Below are positions 7,627 through 7,666 of a DNA stretch of 7,666 nucleotides, piece by piece. How positions within the stretch are numbered: position 1 is the first letter of the stretch; each line of letters opens with the position of its first letter. Source of the DNA: Bacteroidales bacterium (lineage in GTDB: Bacteria; Bacteroidota; Bacteroidia; Bacteroidales; P3); contig JABUUQ010000002.1 of assembly GCA_021443125.1 (NCBI GenBank), forward strand, positions 1,213,992 to 1,221,657. Reading direction: 5' to 3'. The notes under the pieces were generated by a model. That model was not told the origin of the DNA, did not search any database, and was given only the letters and a program-made list of their open reading frames with translations. Made by a program: the position numbers and the translations under genes.

Positions 7627-7666
7627 GGCATTATCACTCTAAGACAATAAACAGCAAAAGCAACTC

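Noticed and set aside
7627..7666. Tail after dpp7
   Set aside because: Forty bases examined for a hairpin, start codon context or promoter; nothing supportable seen.

Overview
The window looks like an ordinary chromosomal stretch from a Bacteroidota (probably Bacteroidales) genome. The support for this is the A+T-rich composition, the absence of Shine-Dalgarno sequences before the genes, two exact copies of the Bacteroidota -7 promoter hexamer-like element (TAnnTTTG, both as TATCTTTGCA), a TamB protein with the C-terminal form usual in this phylum, and an S46-family dipeptidyl-peptidase, a family well known from Porphyromonas and its relatives.

Layout. At the left edge, on the minus strand, lies the first 224 codons of an HtrA/DegP-type periplasmic serine protease. 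It has a signal peptide and a complete His-Asp-Ser triad, and it runs off the window before its PDZ domains. A 115-base divergent intergenic region separates it from a 1502-codon plus-strand gene for a TamB-like (DUF490) envelope protein. A 171-base gap then holds a direct repeat and a good Bacteroidota promoter, followed by a complete gene for an exported S46 dipeptidyl-peptidase. The residue after its Ser motif marks it as DPP7-type rather than DPP11-type. The last 40 bases hold nothing recognisable.

How they fit together. All three products should act at or beyond the inner membrane: protein quality control (HtrA), transport or assembly across the periplasm to the outer membrane (TamB), and trimming of oligopeptides to dipeptides for nutrition (DPP7). 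Each gene appears to have its own promoter, so this is a neighbourhood of envelope genes rather than one operon. I see no mobile element, RNA gene, CRISPR array or clear intrinsic terminator, and no evidence of a new multi-gene system. The points most worth checking are small-scale: the start and possible leaderless mRNA of tamB, and short direct repeats in both regulatory regions.
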